Positions 23,678 through 35,167 of a DNA stretch of 64,000 nt are shown in pieces (position 1 is the first letter of the stretch; every line of letters starts with the position of its first letter). The stretch spans positions 2,594,156-2,658,155 of the forward strand of contig CAJSYZ010000006.1 of assembly GCA_910574455.1 (NCBI GenBank), given 5' to 3'. Position numbers and translations under genes: made by a program. This DNA comes from Trichaptum fuscoviolaceum. Taxonomy: Eukaryota; Basidiomycota; Agaricomycetes; Hymenochaetales; Trichaptaceae. The notes under the pieces were generated by a model. That model was not told where the DNA came from. It did no database searches and saw only the letters and a list, made by a program, of their open reading frames with translations.

Positions 23678-26545
23678 TCAGAGCCAGCTTGTCCCCGTCA
23701 GGCTTCGCAATAACCTTCCGTACTCGCATTCCGCGCGCGCAAAGTAGTCCTCGCCTTCGGATACATCAGAGCTTGCTGAACCACGCCTTTCTAATTTCAA
23801 AGTGCGAGGAGGGAGCAGATGCTGCTCCAGAGGCACGAGTGTCGAATGGCTCCAAGCTCCAGGAGATCCAGTGATCGAGTTGTGTGGGCTGTCGTATGTG
23901 CTTCGGGTATCCCAGTTGGGTTGCGTCGGTTCTTCCCGATGTTCAGCTTCACCATCAGAAGGTCTCCATGCTAAAGAGCCCGCGATCTGACGACTAGTAA
24001 AGTTAATGCTACGCTTGTGGAAGTCTCCCATGCGCTGACGCCATTCAACAACCGGGAAACGCTGAACAGCCGAACGAGCACGCAAGATAGCATGTTCTTC
24101 TTCCGTAGACTTAAGCGCCATTTTTATTGTTTTCGTAAGCTGGGACAACATGTGTGCTGTTGAACTCGATTCGACAGGGAACCACTGTGTTCAAAGTCAG
24201 ATTGCAAAACATTAGAAAAAACGAATGCAAACTTACCCAACCAGGCATGAGACCGAGACCACCGTATGGAGGCGAAGTAGTGAACTCTGGCTTTGAGTAC
24301 ACTCGGTTCGGGTACATCTCCATGAGACGAGCAAGCTTCTCCGCAGCGAAACGTCCATACAAGTCAATGACAGGCCCGACACAATTCAACTGAATCGAAG
24401 GGTGTTTTTCCAGTCTGGCATTAATAAATGAGCAAACATTCATTTACTTAGCAAAATAGGATTAAGAAATAACTTACAGCGAAGGCATCATGTCTGCAAT
24501 AAGATCTACACCCTTTTGCTTCAACCAACAACCAATGAACACGAATAGATCTGCCTAAGGATCCTGTGCAATACCAGCCCACTCCTGAGCCTGCTGCTTG
24601 AACTCCGTACATTTCGCCTCTGCTTCCTCATCAATCTGAATGTCCTTGATTTGAACAGGCTGTTCGTCCAAAGCAGCAATAACCGTTGGGTCCGGATTCG
24701 GGAGCGAGTCGACATGCTTGAGTGTCCAAAGCGCCGGGTAACGCGCCCACGACCGTTTACCATACTGTCAGAGACACCAGCGACACCGATCGATTTCTGG
24801 TGCACATTGATGAAGGATGCTGCGGCGTGGAGCAAGTTGAACGTGTTTCCGAACTGAACGAACGTGCTCCTTGCTGATATTGAACACCGAGCACACTTCC
24901 TTCATCTCCTCCTTCGTGCGGAGTGGCCACAACCCCTGGAGCTCCGCATTGTGGAGAGACAGACAGATGGGGAGGACCTTCGGGAGCAGATAGATAGGTG
25001 CGAGCGCACTGTGGTAGTCATTAATGTGGTAGATATCAATCTGCGGGTAGCACCTAACGGTTGCTGCGATAGCCTGGTTCCATGTCGAGTAGAAGATAGC
25101 TGAGCTGATATCGTCATGCGCGCATGATACGGGTCCGCCTTTGTTTGTGCGCGGAAGACAGGCAAGTCGAGGACGATGTACGTGATGTTGTCGAGGACAT
25201 GCGTCTCAACCTCGATAAGGTACGGGTCGCCGAAGATAATGACTTCGATAGGTTCTGCAGGTTCGCCAGCAGGGTACTCAATGTCTTTAACCTTTGGTAC
25301 AACCTAAATCAGGTCGATATCCGACATTGCCTTGCCCATCAAATCACACCAAGACCACCGATCTTGACCTTCAACTTCCAATATGATCTCGTACTCCAAA
25401 GTCGCAATGAGCATGGTCCTCCGCTTATTCTTGTCTTCCGGCCAGCCAATGATGTCGCCTGTATGCGCGTGTCCATGGCTCGAGTGTTTCTCCGACATCG
25501 GCGCCACATGCAGGTCTTGCGCAGACTTCGAGCCCAGCGAGCCAATGACGGGGAAATTGTGCGAATGATCCGGCTTCTTTTCCGTGAGACCCCACTGGTT
25601 GTACTTGATCCCGTAGAAGCTCCACATGAAGATCGCCACTGCCAATGTACCAGTGACAACCGGGATCGACAGGAGCAGCGCGTACATGATAGCGCCCACA
25701 GTGCTCTCCCCACGCGGCTCGAGGCTCCACCGCATCGTCGCGTCATCTACGACCAGCGTACAACGCGAGATGCGGGTGCGGCGGAGCACTGACGTTCAAG
25801 TAGTTGGGCGCAGCCAAGTTGGGCGGGAGGCGGTCATGACGCCGTTGCCGTCCGTGTCACCGTAGAAGTAGTCATCGAAGCCAAAAACGTTGAGCTGTAG
25901 GTACGTCGGCCATGTACTCATAATTTCGAGCTCCCAGCGTCCGTCGGCGGTATTGTCCATCTGGAAGCTCACTCCTCTGTGGAAACCCCAGGTATTGAAC
26001 GGACCACGAGCAAGGAACTGAGGAACACGGCACTGATGAGCATAGTTCCTGTTCGCATGTACAACAGTATAGGATGATGCAGCAATAGCAGACCAGCCTA
26101 TTGCAAAATTGATTAGCAGATCACAGCACATACTAGTATAAGAGTAAGAGCACTTACATTGCACAATAATATGCTCGCCCGCCCACCATTCTCATCATTG
26201 TCAAACAAGCTTTTATCTATGCTCGTCACATCCTCATACGCCGTCCACGTCGTCCAGTTTTGACCATAATTCCACAAGAACCTGAACATATCTGCGCCCA
26301 GCGCCTGGTGCGTGAACGTGTACTTCCCAGAACCCGAGTCCAAGCCGAACGCATCGTTGTCGTAGTCCGCAGAGGGGAAGATCATAGGATTGCGCGCGGA
26401 GCCCTTGCGCACAAGGAGATGGTCGCGTGCATTCGTGAACGAAGTGCCGTCCTGCGAAGGCGGGTTGTTCACAATGATGTCGATGATTCCGTCCGACGCG
26501 TTAGGAATCTCCGCACGCAAGGCAGTCCACAAGCCCAGTTTGATT
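23678..26545 (-). pseudogene. alpha-1,3-glucan synthase fragment, copy A
   Basis: Leftward fragment of Ags1/Mok1-type alpha-1,3-glucan synthase, the cell-wall enzyme of about 2,400 residues. It begins in the stalk region before the transmembrane segment (NNPPSQDGTSF, GKYTFTHQALGADMF, DDYFYGDTDGNG), passes the hydrophobic segment (ALLLSIPVVTGTLAVAIFMW) and covers the GT5 synthase domain (LEYEI, YHINDYH, VVEWRQRM). The amylase-like N-terminus and the C-terminal multispan part are absent. Lesions: a 1-nt deletion near 25834, a damaged IDW/KLKVKIGG segment near 25380, an 8-nt deletion near 24860, and an in-frame 108-nt deletion near 24268 that removes the donor-binding SRDEPIGLV region. It abuts the right end of the 20-kb element. 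Confidence 0.9.
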
Positions 26546-26674
26546 TCCGTCTAATTTGAACATGGATGGTGGAGGAAGAGGCAATTGGCATTGCCGCACT
26601 TCAAGTTTTCTCAACTGGTTTCCTAATTCAAGTTTAGATGTAACAAAAATCGTAAAAATTTTCCAAGTCCCATG

Positions 26675-26862
26675 TTACTTGAGCACTGAAATCCTGACTT
26701 GCATTCTGATGTACTGAGAGATGGCTTGCATCCTGAAACACTCTTTATTTCAGTGAGTTAAGGCAATCAGTGTATTTTCAGACGAAGTAGCGACCCTTCA
26801 GACAGGTGCCAGCCAAATCAGGACGCGTCAGTCGCCGTAAGCAGAAAGTAGTTTCCCTGATG
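26675..26862 (-). repeat. right end of the 20-kb transposon
   Basis: Ends in the 23-bp TIR 26840-26862. Inward of it lie words shared with 54305-54514 and 61067-60857: GCACTGAAATCCTGACTTG, TGATGTACTGAGAGATGG, CTTATTTCAGTGAG and TTTTCAGACGAAG. Three copies of this end occur in the window, each next to the 5' side of an ags fragment. Confidence 0.8.
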
Positions 26863-27519
26863 TTCGCGCTGCATCCGCAGTGCTTCTCCGAGTTGCTTAT
26901 AAATTCTATCTAGAGAGGTTGGCTATGAAAGCCATCGGTACAGCTCTGCATTCACAAGTTAGAGATAGGTGGCCGGTCCTCGACCCACCTCAGGGAGTAT
27001 CTGTGTTCCCGTTGAGCAGCAAACAAAACTTACTGCCATTAGAATTGAGACTTGCTTGCCCACTTCCCCTATATATTAGTACATCAAGCATGTCTCTCCT
27101 AGACCTGTAAATTACGACAACATGCCTACCCTTCTTAAAAGCTGAAAGAAGACAGAACCAATAATTTACAGCAATCTTGAATTTTGTTAGATTTCTTTTC
27201 GAGCGTGTTTCTCCGACCTGTTCTAATAGATATCTCAGAAGTTCGCCGAACATATCGAGAGTAATTCAATGAGATCATAATCATATGACATCCTTGATCA
27301 AGGTAGTCGTTCAAATGAGCTAGAAGATTGCGACGCAAAAAACTAGCTTGCGTGTTGTTCAAGTTGGTGGTTTGAGAGTTATTTAGGGCAGCCTCTCGTC
27401 CATCACTGGCACGCGTAGTACTACCGGCGCAGCTCACTTCTGAAAATTTTCACTTTCAAACCGAGAAAAAGTGGGGTCGTTTTCCTATTCCATGCGCCAT
27501 CTCCCATCGCTCTGAGATT
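26863..27519. other. intergenic, no supported gene
   Basis: A leftward frame of 100 codons (27437-27135) has no recognisable motif and low plausibility. Nothing else is seen. Confidence 0.4.
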
Positions 27520-27595
27520 CCTCACGCTAAAACGATCACCACTCGTACTGAAAAGCGGTGAATAGAGCGCATCCACCAATGAGGATGTATGAGCC
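27520..27595 (-). pseudogene. relic of the SEC11-like gene tail
   Basis: This short stretch matches 27930-27995, the last codons and 3' flank of the signal-peptidase-like gene (LIGGCALF against LIGGCTLF, then TTTTAGCGTGAGGA-type flank). It is a partial tandem duplicate of the gene end. Confidence 0.6.
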
Positions 27596-27948
27596 TGTTT
27601 GGCTTTGCAAATGGTTGTAGGTTCAGTTATTCAGCCAGATCACCCTCTTGCTTTCCTGCCATATTTCGTAGCTTTGAAGAGCCGTTACTCGCTGTTTGAC
27701 TAGAACTTGGACGAGGTAAGAAGAAAAACAAAAATCATGTTCAGTTCAACTTCGCAACTTGAAGTTGCAGGGCTGCCAGTGTCAGCGCTTCATTTTAACT
27801 TCCGACTCGGATTTCCTGATTTGGAATAAAAGGCGCCCACTGGCAGACCTCGGTAGGAAGGCTAATATACTTTAAGAATGCATAGAAAAAGAATGTTATA
27901 TATACACCATTTCCCATTGCTTTTAGGTTCTTCACGCTAAAACGACCA

Positions 27949-28705
27949 TCACTCACGCTGCAAAGCTGCGAATAGGGTGCATCCACCTATGAGGATCGCC
28001 TTCAACGCAGGGTAGTCATTCTGCACAAAACTGTCATTACAATTGGTTTTATTGTGCACAATGAAGTTAGGCGTACCATGATAATGGTGGTGTAGCCTAC
28101 GAATGGCAAGTATCTGGAGTATCATCAGATTGTGATGCATAAGAATTTTTGATTCACTGACCCGATGACCTTCCCTGTGATGTGATGCCGTTCCAGCCAT
28201 TGGACTCCCCTGTACAAGCTGATATCGTCCTCTAGATTGTTGTCTCCCTTCGTCAACAGAAGTTGCGTCTCGCCGAATGACGCAGCGATATACCTGAAGC
28301 AACAGACAGTTCAACGATCATACAAACTGACAATACATGAATGTGCCACTCACTCTTCGGACACGACATCGTGGACCTCGATGATGCGGTGGACAATTGG
28401 AGTAGGCCAAGCTGGAATCTGATACACGGTGATGTCGCCGGTGGTAAACCGTTTGTCGGTGGGCGTCGCAAGGAGAAGGATGTCTCCACGATGGAATGCC
28501 GGTTCCATTGAGCCACTAAGCACCGGTTAAGCTCTTGTCATATATTGAAGTAGTGAGTGAGAAGCTTACCTGATGACAACAACGATAGGAGCATCCGTAT
28601 TGAGTACAAGCCTCATTGCATGCCACAGCATCAAGGCAGATGCGATCACGAAAGCGAAACTGAGTGCTTGTGAAAGGCGCTGTGGCACAGTAAGTCGATA
28701 GAATC
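27949..28705 (-). CDS. SEC11: signal peptidase I catalytic subunit, SEC11-like
   Basis: S26B signal peptidase subunit, which cleaves signal peptides in the ER membrane. The reading starts with a hydrophobic segment ([17 protein letters not shown]), then VVVIS joined by a 54-nt intron to [11 protein letters not shown], holding the catalytic Ser. VHRIIEVHD holds the catalytic His and LLLTKGDNN the catalytic Asp. A weak hydrophobic tail ([13 protein letters not shown]) ends at TGA 27951-27949. Two problems: no convincing ATG exon was found upstream of FYRLTVPQ near 28700, and the exon after HHITGKVIG does not join in frame to YTTIIMNDYP without a one-base change, so the gene may be a recent pseudogene or a diverged duplicate. 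Confidence 0.7.
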
Positions 28706-29637
28706 TAACTGAATGAAAGGAATGCGCGTAACCATTCGAATACAATGCTGGTTATTTGATTTTGTTTTATTCATTGTTCTATTCTGTTTCTGTATAAACA
28801 TGAGTGGAGATGCCAGAGCGCGCAGAAGTCAACTTGAAGCCGGTCGAGTAGTTAACGTGTATCCTAGGTCAGTAGTCACGTGGAGATCACGAAGAGCTTG
28901 CCAGAGTCCCGAAGCCTGGGTTGATATGGCGCTGCGAGTATATCAGACATATAAATTTAAAATGAGGTCATCGAGAGTGGATTCACGCATTAACTTCAAA
29001 ATCCTTGTAAGTAAAGGAGACGAAAAAGTACTGGAGAATATGTTACCCCGTTGCCTCATTGCTAATCTTTGAAAGAAAGAAAGGAAAAAAAGAGTGATAT
29101 GGCTCACCTCAAAACCAGCAACCCTTGTTGATGATGCTCTTCCGAGAGTCTGTATCTTCTGATGATAGAGTATATCCGAAAGTTTTGTATGGCTGGTTTG
29201 AGGTGAGACTTCAGAAGAAGTTGAAAGCTAAGGCGCCATGGGTAGCACGTAGTGTTCGTCTTCGTCCAGGAGAAATAGAGAGCCTGTTTTTGAAGATCTC
29301 TTCGTTTATGAATTTCTTCACTTTATACGAGTCCTTTGCAGTACTCTCCTATCTTTCTGCTATTCTGTGCACTTCTGAATCAGAGGTTTCTTCTTCCACA
29401 AATGGCCGTTCTAGATAAGCAACTCGCATCTTGGATTACTATGACTGCATGTCCGGCAAGAAATGATTATGAACAGCCTACCAAATAGAGGTTCAGTGTG
29501 TTTTGAGCGTCGCCACTCTCGCATAGGCAACTGATAATCGTTAGTCAGTGGAAGACAGTGTTATAACAGTTTAACTTCTCATATGATCTGCGTGTGCTAT
29601 TTCGCGCTCAGATAGTTTGTGGGTCAGGAAAAGTAGA
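28706..29637. other. intergenic, no supported gene
   Basis: Two rightward frames (28713-29072, 29125-29418) have no domain and contain frequent rare residues, so I do not call them genes. The region lies between the SEC11-like gene and the start of the inverted-duplication arm. Confidence 0.4.
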
Positions 29638-29837
29638 TACAAGGGATAGATAAAGGTGAGCGCGCGCGACTCGGAGACCCTGAGCCTGCCGCCGCCGAGT
29701 AAACGTGACTACCTTAGGCGAGGCATTTTTGCGTTTTTATGTGGATCGGAATGTCTCAGACACACCTCACCTCGTAACCGCATCAATCGTGAACTTCAAC
29801 CTCCAGAATGTGAGCCCTCTGTTCTCTTCAGTTTACA

Positions 29838-30543
29838 ATGACCTCTGACCTGTCACTGGAACACTTACCAGGTGGTGCGCCATCGGTTGTCCAAATTGGA
29901 CACAAACACGCATCGGAATTGACTGAGGAAGACGTTCAGCAGTTATCTCAATTGCTACGCGAAACGTATAGAGTATTAAAGGAAGGGTTCAAGGTGCTAG
30001 CTGAGTGTTCCATTGCTTGACAGGCCAGCGTCGACCGCGTAGGCGAGAGCGTTTGTCGTCTAGGCGAGAGTATAAGTCGTCGTGGCGCGAGTCTCGGCAG
30101 TTTAAGCACGAATGTCAGCGGCTTAGAAGTGAGTGTCCGCAGCTTCCGTGAATCATTAACTGCATCAGTCACGAAGGTAAAACACTCTAATTTCACATCT
30201 GCTTAACCCCAAGCTAAATCGTTTCTTGGACAGGCACGCAGCACACCCGAGGGCTATTATATATGCTGTCTCCGTACCCTTTGGCATCGTCCCATTTCGA
30301 GACGGGACTCTTCCAGCAGATGATCAGGTACAGTACTATAGCAGTTCCTCATAATCCCTTACATCAGTGAACTTCTAGCCTTCAATCTCTGAGCTACGGA
30401 CTGTCCTCGATATCAGAAAACTCACATTAGCAAACCTCGGCCGATATCTGCGGAGGTATGGCGTCAGAGTGCCAGCAAAGGCCAGAATCCAGGCGAGGCG
30501 CCTTTTGCTCCTCAATGTGATCAAGACTAGGAACACATGTTAG
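29838..30543 (+). pseudogene. heptad-repeat coiled-coil protein family, copy 1, degenerate
   Basis: The ATG at 29838 opens MTSDLSLEHLPGG, and the frame runs to a TGA at 30018 where a sister copy reads on. After this stop the same frame gives heptads (ASVDRVG, ESVCRLG, ESISRRG, TNVSGLE). A 50-nt intron leads to an exon starting ARSTPEGY in which an insertion breaks the frame before the VPF-x-DGTLPADDQ motif. The last exon (30379-30543) encodes RKLTLANLGRYLRRYGVRVP. So the copy has a stop and a frameshift. The family is new to me; a coiled coil followed by a small DGTLP/YL-x2-YG module suggests a protein-interaction role. Confidence 0.55.
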
Positions 30544-30882
30544 GCAATACATAGAGCACGTTGATGTCTCACTGCATCTCTTCTTGTATATACAAATATT
30601 TATCCTTCTATCATTGTTATTGATCTAACAAGTTGTGCATATCCTGCACTTGAGTACTGTGAATGTCGCTTTCATGACAATCCCCTCGATGCAGCGGACT
30701 TTTGAGCTCTGACTTCCCAATCATTAGTCATGTGGTTTAGTGCTTCCCCCTCAACTTCGTCAAGCTACAATGAACTTCTTTTGAAAATCTTATAAGCCAT
30801 CTGTATGAGATAAGAAAATATTACAGTTAAGCCGACTAATACTATAATATATATAATGCATATACATGTATGCATGTAAATA

Positions 30883-33110
30883 CTAGTCATGAAAGAATTG
30901 TATCAGTCCATCACACTCCCGGGATTTTTTGCAAAGTACATCAATGGACTCGAAAACATCCAGATCATATCCTGTGTTGGGCAAATGACAGGTCCAGCGG
31001 TCTTTCGCCATTCGGAAGGAGTTCACTGTATGTAAGAGCACGTCAACGACGTCCGCTGAGTTCCGCAGGCGTGTCCCATCAGGATTGAAGACCGTGGTCC
31101 TAAGATTGTCAGGCAGCAGAAATTTGCTTTGTTCTTCTTCTTTCCCGAATTTTCCATGGAAATGGAAAGTATGCGGCGCTGAATACTTGATACCGCTCTG
31201 GATTAGGATCAGGCACGAGTCTTCCCCCCGCCGTAGTCTTTCGTAGTGATGCTCCACGTTAGACGGGGTGAGGTGTTGTGACCATTCCGTCCCGCTCATC
31301 GGAACAGCTTGGATCTCTACATTGGGCGTGACCCGTGTTTGCACATATTCGACAACATAACACATGTCTTCGAATGGTACTTCTGGGTAATTCTTGCATG
31401 CCTGTTCTCTGATACTAGCCATATGCCTTGCGATATCCGACAAAGCCATGATTGCCAGAATATCCTTGTCTCGCCTGTGTCTTTGATCTAAATATGTTCA
31501 TCAGATGTACCGTTTCCAAAAACAATTAGGAAGGACGTACGCATAACCATAGTTGCGTGCTCGAGATTCGGACGCTTACAGGAAAGTTTGTGAGACTTCC
31601 AATGAGCCCTCTGACACTCTGTTGAGCAATATTGAATGTTCATGCACACCCCGCATTTCTTGAAATTTCGTTTGAAGTCGCTCGTCTTGCAGTCATCCTC
31701 AGTGGGAGTTAATAAAAAGAGGCTTAGTGCATCAAAGCCGGTGATACTTACATTCTGACATATCATCACAATGGATCGTTTAGCCTCTGTGTGGTAAAAC
31801 CTTTTTAACGCATAGCGTTCAAGTAGAATCCGGTCGAAACGGGACCAGGCGTCTCCAAACAGGCCTTTCCAAAGGATTGGAAACCGATTATCTGACGACA
31901 AAGGTCGCAGCGCGGAAATGACAACGTTGATGAAGGAGCCATAGATAAGAAGCTCAGGGAGAACACGGCCGAAAAGGGTGTTCATAATAGTCTTGATTTG
32001 ATCAACGTTAAATTCCTTTCCCTTCATTTCATCCAGTACGGGATTGACTGTCAGGACAACGTCGAAGAGCCCAAGGCGAACGACTTGAATGGCGAGCGGT
32101 AAACACGAGTATCCGCATATACTGTTGTACATCACTAGACCGTTGAGAATGGTCCGCGCCGCTTCCGATCGAAATACTTTATCCTCGCGATTTTCAGGAG
32201 AGTTTAGAGCATCGGCAATCGCGGATAAGGATTTGGCTACAACCGTGACTTTCTTCATATTGTGCTTGGCGCGGCGCTTGAAACTGTATTCGTTGATAAC
32301 GGCTGCAATCAGAAACAACAGAGGCTCCATGCGCGTGAGTGACTGCATCGTGATCCCCTTCTTCGAAACGCGCCCGTATCTTTCCGTGAGAATTTCCGTA
32401 ATGTGGTACGAATCGTCTCCGGTGGCTTTGACGAATGTCGACAAGATCCCGTCTTCGCATTTGTACAGGTAGAAAGAGACCACAGTCTCTTCATTGGTCC
32501 AAGGCCAGCCGGTGCGCTTGTCCTGCTTCAGCAGTAGTCTAGAAACAACGACCACTGTCTTCTCCCCAAACGCGTCGTAGATCTGCTTCACAAAATTGTG
32601 GATGCGTGTAGCAGCGTGGAAGACGGCGGAGACTTGCTTCTCTAGATATTCATTGGTCAGGCACGAGTTACTGAAGTCAGAATTGAGTATGAACTCTGCG
32701 CAGTCCAGTATTTGAGTCCAGTTAATGGCAAGAATGCGCCAACAGGAGCAAATGTCTTCGGAGGTCGACACGTTGTGGCCGGAATACAGCAGGGTGGCGA
32801 CTCCATGGAGAGCCTGGTCCATACTCTTAAGCTTGTTAGGAGGAAGCTCACTTCCATCTTGCGGAACGTCAAGGTGCGAAATAAACATATCCATGATCTT
32901 GGCGTGCAGAGATAGGGGCAATTTTGACAGGTTGTCCCATATGACTGCAAGGTCGGCAGCTGATCCTTTGTACGCATCCTGTATGCCCTGAGTGTTGCGT
33001 AAGGGTGGTTATACAGAATGAGTATATATGTAACGCACTTTGCGAGGCTGTTTCAGAAGCCTCCTTGTCAGAATTCGAACGTAATCGGGCGGGAGATTCA
33101 AGTAATCCAT
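30883..33110 (-). CDS. MYND zinc-finger family protein, 689 aa, intact
   Basis: Exons 33110-33039, 32987-31752, 31697-31541 and 31487-30883 total 2,070 nt with no stop in frame. Conserved parts: N-terminal MDYLNLPPDYVRILTR; large central helical region; FGDAWSRFD, where the 1.6-kb copy has a stop; MYND-like finger (KKCGVC, YCSTECQRAHWKSH, C); and the C-terminal module with MALSDIARHM, YPEVPFEDMC, FNPDGTRL. The 54-nt intron 31751-31698 is open in frame, so splicing status matters little to length. It ends about 10 codons later than its mirror twin. It lies head-to-head, 5.5 kb apart, with the twin at 38.6 kb. Confidence 0.82.
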
Positions 33111-33270
33111 TTGCAATGCTGATCAGCTTGCATAAGGCATCAGTTCAGTTGGGATGGTAGTAATCGAATTATAATTAACGTACCGAATTGGCGAAGAGAG
33201 CGGTTGAGAAATGGCACCACAAGAGAGCTAGGTGATTTTATGTAGTCGAATTTGCAATATTCCGTTTCCA

Positions 33271-33789
33271 TGAAACATTGTGTTTCTGAACATCCGTTTC
33301 ACCTTTCAGAGTCAAACGCGAGAATTAAGCATTTGGAGTTTGAGTTGACATATTTGATCTCTTTGATGCGGTCGTTATTAATGTATACCAGACAGCTGAC
33401 AAGAAATTCAGTACCAGTTTATGTTCCAATAGATGACGTAGATGATAACACACTACTACACCTAAATCGGTGCTCTTCCCTACCAGACTCGTCCACTGGA
33501 TTTTCTAGGGTATAATATTACATGTTCTTCATATGCACTGTAGAAAAACGTAGTCAAAGAGTGCATGACCTAGTTATTGACATGAGTTGGGGCTTGAGAC
33601 CCTGAGTCTCCGAGTCGGCGTAGTAAACTTAAACGTGACTACCTTAGGCGAGGTCTTTTCGCGTTCTTCAAGTTCGGTGGGTGTCAAACTCATGTTACCT
33701 CGTAAGCACATCAATCACGAACTTCAAGCTTCAGAATCAACCATATGACCGCTCTAGAATATGAGCCCTTTGCTTATCTCAGTTTTACT
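33271..33789. other. intergenic: promoter side of two duplicated genes
   Basis: No gene seen. The stretch 33590-33740 repeats the promoter words of the coiled-coil family (CCTGAGTCTCCGAGTC, ACCTTAGGCGAGG, CATCAATCACGAACTTCAA), here ahead of a third, decayed copy. Confidence 0.55.
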
Positions 33790-34510
33790 ATGAAGTTTGA
33801 CCTGTCATTGGGACACACCAGGTGGTGAGCCATCGAGTTTCCAGTTGGTCACAAACGTTGAAATTGAATGGGGGAAGACCTTGAGCAGTCCTCCGACTCA
33901 TCCCAGCTGCTACGCGAAATGGACAGAGCATTCAATGGAGGAATCAAGATGGTAACTAAATTTCCAATACTCGACAGACCAGTCTTGACTGCTTAGACGC
34001 GAGCGTCGACCGCCTAAGCGAGAGTGTCGGCCGTCTAGACGAGGGTATTAATCATCGTGGCGCGAGTGTCATACGTTTAGGCGCGAGTTCTCTTAGTGTG
34101 GACGAGAGTATCGAACGTGTAAGCGCGAATGCCAACTGCTTAGAAGCGAGTGACCAAAATTTATGTGCGACAGTAACTACATCAGTTACGGAGGTACAAC
34201 ACTCTAATATCACAACCGCTCAACCCAAGCTAAATTTTTATTGAACAGGCACACAGTACATATATCTATAGGCATGGTGTCAAGGCACCTTTTGACATTA
34301 TCATGTGTCCGGATGGTACTCTTCCAGCAGATATACAGTAGCGTAATGCTATCTGTATCTGTGAAGTCTTGGTGTCTCTGACGTTATTGGATGTTTAGCC
34401 TCCAGTCCCTAAACTGGAGATGCCAAGAAGCTCGCTGCAGCAAACGTTGACCGACTTCTGCATCATGATAGGTATGGTGGCAAAATCCGAGCAAAGGCAA
34501 GTTTCGAGTA
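33790..34510 (+). pseudogene. heptad-repeat coiled-coil family, copy 2, decayed
   Basis: Aligns with copy 1 from ATGAAGTTTGACCTGTC onward. Heptads are still readable (CLDASVDRLSESVGRLDEG), followed by a 55-nt intron and an exon with APFDIIMCPDGTLPADIQ. The N-terminal part has stops and frame breaks, and the YL-x2-YG exon is garbled (near 34400-34510). It lies inside the spacer between the two MYND arms rather than in an arm. Confidence 0.55.
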
Positions 34511-34532
34511 ACAATGGAGGCTAACAATTTCT

Positions 34533-35030
34533 TTGTGGGTGGTACAAGTGTTCGGTACGAAGGCTGTTAATGCAGAGCAAAGGCGCGAACTTTTCGTTGC
34601 AAAGACGCGCACCGTCCAACTAGCGAAGATATCCCACTATGATGATATCCCATTTCGTGAGTCGCTCTCAGGTCCAGCTCTTTACTCAGCTCAGAAACTC
34701 AGTATGCAAGGCAATCCGCTCGCCAATACCGCAGTTCAAGGTGAACAACAAGTGGTCGCCGATGGCTTGTCCTCAAAGGATAATGGGCTGTCGAGTCGAT
34801 AGGCTGACTACAAATGCCAATGATTAAAAGGTACGGTCCATCCACTTCGTGAAACGATTGCTCGCCTGGAAACGGAGATCAGCGCTCTGAAGGCGTCGTT
34901 CCTTAAGTCAATTTTAGTACCTCCGACCGAGCAAAGTGGAACTTATACCTTTTATAGTCTCAACGAAACAACAGTGACGCTAGTCTTGTTCCTTGACAAG
35001 CGCACCAGGTGCAAGAATGTATCGTTGACT
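34533..35030 (+). other. possible small coiled-coil gene, unrecognised
   Basis: A 89-codon frame (34533-34802) may continue after a short intron near 34805-34831 into a leucine-heptad segment (HPLRETIARLETEISALKA) at about 34835-34910. The latter looks like a real coiled coil. No domain is recognised and the start is unsure. It may belong with the preceding coiled-coil relic. Confidence 0.3.
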
Positions 35031-35167
35031 TTAAGATGGAGAAGCAGACACTAATGCTATACATTTCTTAAAGTCTTCTCTCTTTATCACACAGCATTTT
35101 ATCACGCCATTATAACAATATTGTTGATGACATTCGACTTGTATTCTCGGAGTCTTACAATTATATC

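Larger units (their letters stand above)
6821..26862. mobile_element. 20-kb DNA transposon with Plavaka-type transposase and captured cargo
   Basis: The 23 bases at 6821-6843 (starting CATCAGGGAAAC) are the perfect reverse complement of 26840-26862. The element is flanked by TT on both sides, consistent with a 2-bp target duplication. Inside are a Plavaka-like transposase (11.9-15.9 kb), leftward genes at 7.4-11.7 and 16.4-18.8 kb, a repeat block, an exonuclease gene and an alpha-1,3-glucan synthase fragment. The same two ends bound the 6.1-kb element at 48.4-54.5 kb. Known: CACTA-like elements carry TIRs, 2-3 bp duplications and short subterminal repeats, and often capture genes. An alternative is a Plavaka element nested inside an older element, since the repeat block at 18.9-20.1 kb could be an inner end. 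Confidence 0.7.
29640..33270. repeat. left arm of an inverted duplication (partner 38460-42110)
   Basis: Contains a coiled-coil gene (+) and a MYND gene (-). The partner arm holds the same two genes in mirror order. MYND exon 2 is the same length (1,236 nt) in both arms and only scattered residues differ. Homology runs from the coiled-coil promoter (CTCGGAGACCCTGAGCC, ACCTTAGGCGAGGC) to the MYND promoter. Confidence 0.8.

Noticed and set aside
6821..26862. Starship-type giant element
   Set aside because: No tyrosine-recombinase captain gene was seen; the ends are TIRs with a short duplication and the transposase is Plavaka-like.
28713..29418. Two rightward ORFs between SEC11-like gene and the inverted arm
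   Set aside because: No recognisable domain, no consistent splice sites and no counterpart in the mirrored arm.
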